From Paratinospora sagittata (lineage: Eukaryota > Streptophyta > Magnoliopsida > Ranunculales > Menispermaceae), in contig CM069593.1 in NCBI GenBank assembly GCA_035771175.1, positions 2,846,461-2,910,460 on the forward strand: a stretch of DNA of 64,000 nt. Direction: 5' to 3'. This document shows, in pieces, positions 56,991-64,000 of the stretch (position 1 is the first letter of the stretch; every line of letters starts with the position of its first letter). Both the position numbers and the translations under genes were made by a program. Under the pieces are notes generated by a model that was given only the letters and a program-made list of their open reading frames with translations, did no database searches and was not told the DNA's origin.

Positions 56991-59361
56991 CTAGTCAAGC
57001 ATAATCCTATCTAATTTAAGCTTCTGTGATTCTCCGCCGTCCACAAGCTTCCGAAGTCCACCTTTTAGCTCTGCTACCCCATCCTCCAAAACCGCACAGA
57101 CAGGAAAAATGGAAACACCTTCAACCCTTCTCTTTAGTTCTTCATACACATCCTCTGCACCATTCTCATCTATTTTATTCGCCACAATTAACGACGGCCT
57201 ATCTGATAAACCCTCTTGATGGCTCTCAAGCTCTATAACCAAGTCTCTTAGTTGTTCCCAAGGAGGAATCCCCTTTCTACCATCTAACCCTGCAGCAAGG
57301 TCCACCACATAGGCCAGAACCTTTGTTCGTTCAATGTGTCGTAGGAAAGCATGACCAAGCCCACGATTCTCATGTGCCCCTTTTATAAGCCCCGGGATAT
57401 CAGCCACCGTAACTGAGAAGAAGTCGTCGTAATTTAGATTGCCAATGTTTGGTCTTAGAGTTGTAAATGCATAGTCTCCTACCGTAGGTTTTGCCCTTGA
57501 GATTGCTCCTAGGAGTGTGCTTTTACCAGCATTAGGCATCCCGACAAGGCCCACATCGGCAATACTCTTGAGTTCTAGTATAAGAACAGATTCTGAACCA
57601 GGCGTCCCGGCATAAATTGAGGATTGATCTTCATCACCAGATACTTCTGGTGAAACATTTCTACGTTTATTCTTGTTTGGAACATTTCCTAGTGAAAGAT
57701 TTCCAGGACCACCCTCCCCTCCCCAAGCAACAACTAATCTCTGCCCCGGTTCGGTTAATTCAGCAACATTATACTGAACTTGTTCCTCTTCTAGCCCCTC
57801 TTCCTCTTCTGTCGCTCCTTGTTCTGCTTCAAGAAAATCTTCGTTGGTTTCCATGGGTTTATCCTCTTCAGAATAGGAAACGAAATCTTGATTTGGTTCT
57901 GTAAACCGCTCTTTACTTGAATGAGAAGATAGGTCACAAAATCCAAATGATTGAGCCTGTACACCTTCCTGCTTCTTCATTGAGTTCTCAATGATTCTTC
58001 CAGTAAGAGAAGATGACCCGTTAAAATTATTTCTTTCCAACACTTCCCTTGTATTTTGATCGGTCGTAGTGATATTGGGACCAGATTCTGACTCAGAGGA
58101 ATTAACCTCAAGTATGCCTGGGATCTCCCAAGGGTCCAAATCCTTTGAGACTGAATTTTCAACATAAGGAGCTTTACCTTCTACAAGATGAATCACAGTG
58201 CCAACAGGTACTTGCACAACCTACCGAACAAAAATCTCATTGTCATTAAAACTGCATTTATACAGTTTCTATCAATATTAACAGTACAAAACTCACAAGA
58301 ATGATAAAACTTGTTCAGGTTATAACCTTGTCTGCGCCTCGACTTCCAACCTTATTCTTTGAGAGCCCGTGTCCCCCTCTCTTTGCATTCTGCCATGAAT
58401 AATAATAAACAATACTAATGCTTTTGAATATCTCGATATGCAGTTCGACACCACTAATGATTTTCACTTTATCATGACTAATGATTGATGGTAACATGAC
58501 TAATTACACATTCAGTAAGCAAATGTGACTGAGATTGAAGACTAAGAAGAGGGGAAGGGTAATTTACCACATGATGTTGCAGACTTCTAAAGTCCCAAAT
58601 TGCTGAAGAGCATTCCACAATCACATCTCCTCCTCTCCCACCATTTCCTCCTACATCAATTAATTACTTTTAAGTTAAATTAAACAAAGCAACCTTATTG
58701 CCAAGTTCATGAGATTTCACTGAACATTTCATCCCCAACAAGTGGAAATACAACAAAAAAAAATGGCATAAAAATAAAGGGGGGGTTTAAGAATCAAAAA
58801 TAAAAAAGGGTTTAATTGTTTGTTGAGGAAATCTAATTCAGACAAGAAGATTCAGAGGAAATTACAATAAGAAATGAGAAGAATTATGTCACCAAAGTCC
58901 AAAAACCAATAATGTTAACAACTGAAATTTTAAAAAATAATACTAATAATTATTTGGATTGAAGATCAAAGGAAATAGATATTACTCAAAGTCACCTTGC
59001 AATTAAAAAAAAAAAAAACTCACCGTCGGGTGTGCCCCGGCGATCATGGCGGCTACGGCGAAAACTGGAACACCCATTTCCTCCATCTCCTCCTTTAGCC
59101 CGCAATCTTAACCTGTCCACCATCTTCCTCTCCTGTAACAAACACAATCCCCAATAAACAAAAAATGCAATTTTTTCTCTGATGCTTGGTATTGGCTTTA
59201 GTTATGAGAGAAAGAGAGATTGAGACCTGCAAAGGAGCAAGCTTTTGCTTCTTGATGGGTGTGTCTGAGCAGAAAGAGGAGGAAATAACAAGCCATGGAC
59301 ACGTTGGTGTTCTTCGTAGGGCTTCCAAGTTAGTAAAAACTATTGAGCGTCGAAACCACAT
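56991..59361 (-). CDS. OBGM: Mitochondrial Obg-type GTPase (OBGM)
   Basis: Five exons: 59361-59227, 59132-59024, 58650-58568, 58389-58327 and 58220-56991. They join in frame to 539 residues. Residues 1-45 (MWFRRSIVFTNLEALRRT and onward) look like a mitochondrial presequence. The glycine-rich Obg domain follows (KGGDGGNG, GGNGGRGGDVIVE, HHVNAKRGGHGLSKNK, GADKVVQVPVGTVI). It is interrupted by an acidic insert of about 115 residues (roughly 160-278) before TEPGQRLVVAWGGEGGPGN. The G domain has G1 GMPNAGKS (357-364), G3 DIPG (404-407) and G4 NKID (478-481). Obg proteins act late in assembly of the large ribosomal subunit, here probably in mitochondria. A second small departure is CSSFRRSRHDRRGTPDG, which separates two Gly-rich blocks. 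There is no C-terminal OCT domain, as usual for this subfamily. Confidence 0.92.
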
Positions 59362-60513
59362 CGATTCTCAGACCCAAAAGCCCATCTTCCAAAAAACTCC
59401 TTTCTACTTTAAGTCCTTGCTGCTGCTACAGCAGCGACGACGACGGTGGTCTCGGAAGCTTCAGAGCGCCGGAGACGCCCAACACCTTCTTCTTGCAAAA
59501 TGTTCAAGCACGCACACGGATACAGTAGGCTTGGGCCAACCGGCATTTTATGTTGGCCTCTTCAAATATCTTTGGATTGCCCAAGGCCCAATCATAATGT
59601 ATTTACACATAAAATTGTACTATTTGTTATGAAATTTTATTCAAATTACTATTATTTAATTTTTATATTTAAAAAAGAGTAATGCTCGATAGACACATCT
59701 TTGTAATATATTTTCTTGATATTGTACTTAGAGTTATTGAATTGACTCAAGTCACGCATTGTTTGCCTCAAATCTTGCAATCAACACGTGATTCAAGATA
59801 ATTTAATAATTCTTAAAGTACAATGTCAAGAAAGTGTGTTAGAAATGTGTATTTTTTAAGTATTTCTCTTTTAAAAAAATATAAGAATAATATTATATTT
59901 TTAATTAAAATATAAGAATAAAAATAGAGAAAATAATGAAAAAAATAATTATTTAATCAAATTACTATAACATCATATATATCACCAAAATAGTTTTTAA
60001 AGTTTTTTTTTATTTTTATTTTTGAGTACATGTATTTAATTAATGATGGGAGTAATTCTTCAGCGGTTTATTTCAGTTGTTGCAGGATCACATCTATAGA
60101 CAATTTTCTCTAAATTTGCCCAGTTGGATTCTTCATAGAAATAATATTTCCTGCAACAAAATCTTCTTTGGTTACATTATTACCAAAGCCACAAAAATAT
60201 TGGTAGGCCAAATACAATTCAATGATCTTAACACACAAACTCTACACTAGTTTCTGTATTATAATTACTCAACAATCTATATCATTAGCATTTCTTTCAC
60301 ATACTGTACAAGAGTTACTGAAACTTCTGATCCAAAATTCTTTCTTCTTCCTTTGCTATAATTTTCTGTATACATGGAAGAAGTTTCACTAAAAGAAGTA
60401 GGCGTTGAATACAATCAATCAAAACACTATATATTTATTACAAACAATGAAACAAATAATAATAATAATAATAATAACAACACATCAAGATTGATTTTAA
60501 TCTACTAATACAC
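59362..60513. other. Intergenic DNA with a MITE; OBGM upstream region
   Basis: 59362 to about 59530 is the likely 5' UTR and promoter of OBGM. The rest is AT-rich and includes the MITE at 59670-59878. An ATA run (about 60458-60475) and the 3' flank of the DUF4378 gene lie at the right. Plus-strand open frames at 59186-59682 overlap OBGM exon 1 and its leader and are shadows. Confidence 0.45.
59670..59878. mobile_element. Non-autonomous foldback element (MITE), about 200 bp
   Basis: The left arm (about 59693-59757, ACACATCTTTGTAATATATT and onward) is closely matched by the reverse complement of the right arm (about 59783-59851, ending AGAAATGTGTATTTTTT). Shared core words include TTTCTTGA(C/T)ATTGTACTT. 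Ends are near AAAAAGAGTAATG and its diverged mirror. There is no coding capacity. The exact ends and target duplication could not be fixed. Confidence 0.65.
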
Positions 60514-63442
60514 TCAAATGTCAAGGACTTCATCCAAAATATCATCCCATATCATCTCCTCCAACTCGATCCCTACACACTCCGAATCAAACTGAAGATT
60601 CATCCAACCATCATCCTTCGAGATATCTCGAGAAACAGAGTAATCCAAAGAAGGATCAAGCTCTGGTTGTGAGCTGAAGTACCATTGAATTCTAGACCAA
60701 ACTTCCTCGAGAACATGGTAGCCTTTTGGCATTGGGCGAATGTGACAGTTGCATGACAAAGGCCGGGGCCAGTAGGAGAACGATTTGTCATATACCTCGA
60801 GGAGGACTTCATTTATTATGTCAAAGAGAATCTGGCGATCACGTCCTGATTTAGGCTGTGAGCAAGCCTCCATTTTGTCAAACAAAGAAGGATCCACCGG
60901 CTGCTCGGGCGAATGCCATGTCCCAAGATACTCGTTTCCACTGAACTCGGATAGCTTCAACACATCTCTTACATAGTTGAAGTTACCTTCATCATTCGTA
61001 TTGACTTGAACATGGAGAAAATCACTAGGCAAAGACATGCCAGAACTTTTCATCTTCTCAAGATCAGCTGTTCTTTCAGATTCACCAAGAGATTCTGTAA
61101 TGGATTGATCTTGCAGATTGGCCTTATCATCAAGATCTTCGAAATCAATCTGCCTAAGTTTCAATTCTGTACCTGCTTCCATTAATAAAATTTTCAGGTC
61201 AACTATATTTCACTTCAACCATGTTTGCATGTAATATTAACCACAATATATAAGCTTCATCCCTACTATTTGAGGTTGGTTACACAGAAATCTTATTCTA
61301 TCATTCATCACTATCTAGGATCATATTTTCTATAAAGATTAGATTTAAAACAACAGAGGTAAGGTTTTCATTGAAAATAAATATATGTTAAGGATAAATC
61401 AGGCAGAATGGTGTATTGTAACTATAGAATAGAAATTGGCAAAAGCTTGAGAATCATGATATTTACTTTTAGATGCAAAACTAATTGAATAAAACTGTTA
61501 CAGGAAAATGTCTAGGTCTTGAGCTGAAGTTATCATGTGATAAGATATCTTAGTTGATCTCTAATAGGAAAAATTCTAGATGTTCAAGATTGAAATACTA
61601 GTTCTAATGATATAAATTTTGTCTGGTTTTGGAAACAAGGCTATTGAATTTCTACTATAAAAGCCTCAGCATGTTGTTTCATAACTTAAACTTTTAAAGT
61701 GATAAATGTTTGAATAGAGGAAACCTGTTTTTGCTAATGCAAATTAAACAAGTGCAAGATGAAAGGAAAGGTTGCTCTAAGAAATAATAGTACAGAAGAT
61801 TTACTTACCTGAGATGGAAAACTTTGCAGGGCTTATTACATCCTCCTGAAAACATGGTTCAAGAACAGAAACAGGACTTGGTTGTGCCGTCTTAGTTCTT
61901 TCGCTGTTTGTGGATTCGGGTTCTTCCTCATATTTAGTATTCAGACTGGCTTCCCCATTTTCTAGATTACTTGTATCATCAATTGAGTCACTCACTTCAG
62001 CATTTCCTGGGCCATTATTTTCTGATATGGATTCCATCAAAGGCCTGTCAAATCTACAACTTGCACTTTTTCCAAGAGAATCTAATTGTCTGTCATCAAC
62101 AGGCATTTCACTTGGAAGAAACCAATGAGACTCAAGATTAGGCAAAGAACAAATTCTTCCCAAGGTTTTTGGAACATGACCGAATGAAAAACTGCCCTCT
62201 TCATTTGTTAACTTGAATTTTTCAGAGGGATGGTATTCTGATTCATCGCCAAAACTAGACTTAAACAACTCGGAATACTTGTCTAGTGACTCGTTAAGAG
62301 AATGTGATCTTCTAATGCGGCTCTGTCCAACCTTGCCAGAATTAGAAACCGAAAAGTCATCCGTGCTCTGCTTCCACGGGTCAGTAGTCTCTCCCTTGGC
62401 GTTCTTGGAAAAACTACGACCGTAAGCGATTTTATGTAGAATTGCGTCCATGGAAATCCTTCGCCCTCTTTTGCTCTCTTTAATGGCATGTTGTATCCTC
62501 TTCTTAATATTCTTAAATCTATTTATAACCACTTCATTCTCCGCTTGTTTCTTCTTCAACTCATCGAATGCATTATCATCAACCATTGAATTCATATGCA
62601 GTGCATCAATACCCTCATAAGATTTAACTTGCATTAACAGTGATGGAAGATTTCCCAATTGCGATTTCTTTTCTTGTCTTCCAAAGCTCCTATTTTCCTT
62701 AAGTTTGTCAGGCGTAATATTCATTCTGCTTGATGAATCACCAACCGGGAATGATTCAGACTTGGCTAATCCTCTCTTTACTTTAGAAGAATGCAGAAAC
62801 TGGACAAGATGTGCCAAATAGTACTTTGGGTCTTCTAAAATTTTCAGAAATGTCTCGTTCACCTTTATTGTCTCCGGAGAATCCATAAATTCCTTTGTCC
62901 GGTAGACTGAAGTGTCTTTATTGAGTTCCACTGAATCAAAATCTTTCTTCTTTAACGAGGTTTCCTTTGATTTAAGTTGGTCGAGATCAGTTTGGGCACT
63001 TTCAGCGACTTCCCTTATTTGATCAGGAAGATGATGGTGTGAAGGCTCTAAATGATGGATCGAATATATCCGCTGAAATCGTGAAGGGAAGGATGGAAGC
63101 TGGTTCTTGTTCTCTTCGGAAGTTATTTTTTCCATAGAGGATTTTTCAGATTCATTGCATGTTGAAGTGGTGCTTGGCATGTTTTCTTCAACCTGTAGAA
63201 TTTCAAATGCAATATCTTCTTGTCATCTTAAGGGTTTTAGCAGGCAAAAGAAACAAATAATCTATTACTTTTTTAAGTTACAAATATATTGGAAAGATAA
63301 ATTGCCTACAGATGAAATAAGCAAAGAGTATTCATATAATGAAAATTTACACTTACTTGTAAGTTGTCGATTTCTGCATCAAGGAAGGCTTCCTGCTCGT
63401 GGGGATCAAAGTCGTCCTGCTTTAATCTTGAATATTTTGTAC
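60514..63442 (-). CDS. TRM-like (TON1-recruiting-motif) DUF4378 protein, 5' part missing
   Basis: Exons 63442-63357, 63192-61809 and 61172-60514 join in frame over about 708 residues. The first begins in phase (G)GT after an AG acceptor, so at least one earlier exon lies upstream, probably outside the window. The N-terminal part reads GTKYSRLKQDDFDPHEQEA. The long middle exon is Ser/Lys/Glu-rich, with a basic helix near RFKNIKKRIQHAIKESKRG. The C-terminal exon has the DUF4378 features FNYVRDVLKLSEF, LFDIINEVLLEVY and the final acidic helix EEMIWDDILDEVLDI. TRM proteins recruit TON1/PP2A (TTP complex) to cortical microtubules and affect cell shape and division-plane placement; their conserved C-terminal motif fits this last helix. 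The family assignment is good and the subfamily is unknown. Confidence 0.75.
61173..61808 (-). other. Intron of the TRM-like gene (636 bp)
   Basis: Bounded by GTAAGT at the donor (61808-61803) and GCAG at the acceptor. AT-rich, with no embedded feature recognised. Confidence 0.7.
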
Positions 63443-64000
63443 CTACAATTGAGAATAACCAAATAAGCATGTATAGGAAAATGAATTCTAACAAATTTGC
63501 AATGACCATAAGATAAAAAAACAATAAATAAAAAATAAATAAATAAAGAGTTAAGATCAAGGCCCCAACTAAATCAATTGATGATTGCAAGCTGAAGCAT
63601 ACACGTTATAACCATTGGTTGGCATATTGAGTATTCGGTTGGAAAATGGAAGCTCTGAAACTACAAATTACAGTAAAAATGCAAAGAAAATCAAAACTAA
63701 GAGACTTATATCCATGGGTGAGCAAGATCTAGTTGTCTACTCCACTACATGAATTATGAAGGACAAATTACTGAAAAATCAAGTTTAATCTCAAATCAGA
63801 GTACTAAAAACCCTTCTAACTCTCTCTCAAAGCCTAGAAGAAAATTCAACAACCTATGAGTCCTTGCACAGAGTTTCACTTTTATAATTAAGAAACCTTA
63901 ACGCATTAAAAAAACCCGACCAAGCAAATAACCACAACCCCAAAAATCTTAATTGGATTGGATACCAAATAAAGCACAAAATCAACAGTTCCTAATAAGG
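63443..64000. other. Upstream intron or 5' region of the TRM-like gene
   Basis: No further exon with a clear frame was found. The sequence is AT-rich. It should contain intron sequence and possibly a missed short exon of the TRM-like gene, which probably continues beyond the right edge. Confidence 0.4.

Overview
This is a nuclear segment of a flowering plant, almost certainly a eudicot. It has low gene density, AT-rich intergenic DNA, GT-AG introns and plant-only families (type 2 metallothioneins, P-class PPR proteins, GH17-X8 glucanase, OEP16, TRM/DUF4378). It also carries LINE, Ty3/gypsy-like LTR and MITE debris. I cannot fix the genus from sequence alone.

Left part (1-12.5 kb): a methyl-CpG-binding-domain (MBD) locus on the minus strand, with exon 1 at 5132-6004 and candidate later exons at 1350-1514 and 863-913. 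There is an orphan second MBD exon at 7161-7241 and a fragment of LINE ORF1 (DUF4283). Next come two TG...CA elements with 5-bp target duplications: a foldback element at 9505-10111 and an apparent solo LTR at 11743-12477.

Middle (13.7-30 kb): a gene-dense stretch. It holds a secreted beta-1,3-glucanase with a carbohydrate-binding X8 domain, a plant protein of unknown function, a head-to-head pair of TIM9 and OEP16-1 (mitochondrial import chaperone and chloroplast outer-envelope channel), and a kinesin-10 with a C-terminal helix-hairpin-helix.

Segmental duplication (29.7-52.5 kb): a block starting at the acceptor of the second-last kinesin exon occurs twice, 16,967 bp apart at the PPR gene. 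Copy A holds the kinesin tail, a 566-residue ABO8-like PPR gene and three metallothionein genes (36.1, 39.0, 41.3 kb). Copy B holds a kinesin tail pseudogene, a second intact PPR gene and two metallothionein genes (50.5, 52.0 kb), then breaks into an LTR/gag retroelement. Copy A alone carries a 5'-truncated LINE with a 13-bp target duplication, inserted 57 bp before the PPR start codon. A sixth metallothionein lies at 56.0 kb. All six metallothioneins are on the minus strand with the same three-exon structure. Two are standard type 2, two have rearranged cysteine clusters, and two are 50-residue short-linker forms.

Right end (55-64 kb): a decayed tRNA-Lys(CTT)-like sequence, the mitochondrial Obg GTPase OBGM (five exons), a MITE, and the 3' part of a TRM-like DUF4378 gene that appears to run off the window.

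All exon models were read by eye from reading-frame, splice-site and family-motif agreement. No alignment or database search was run.
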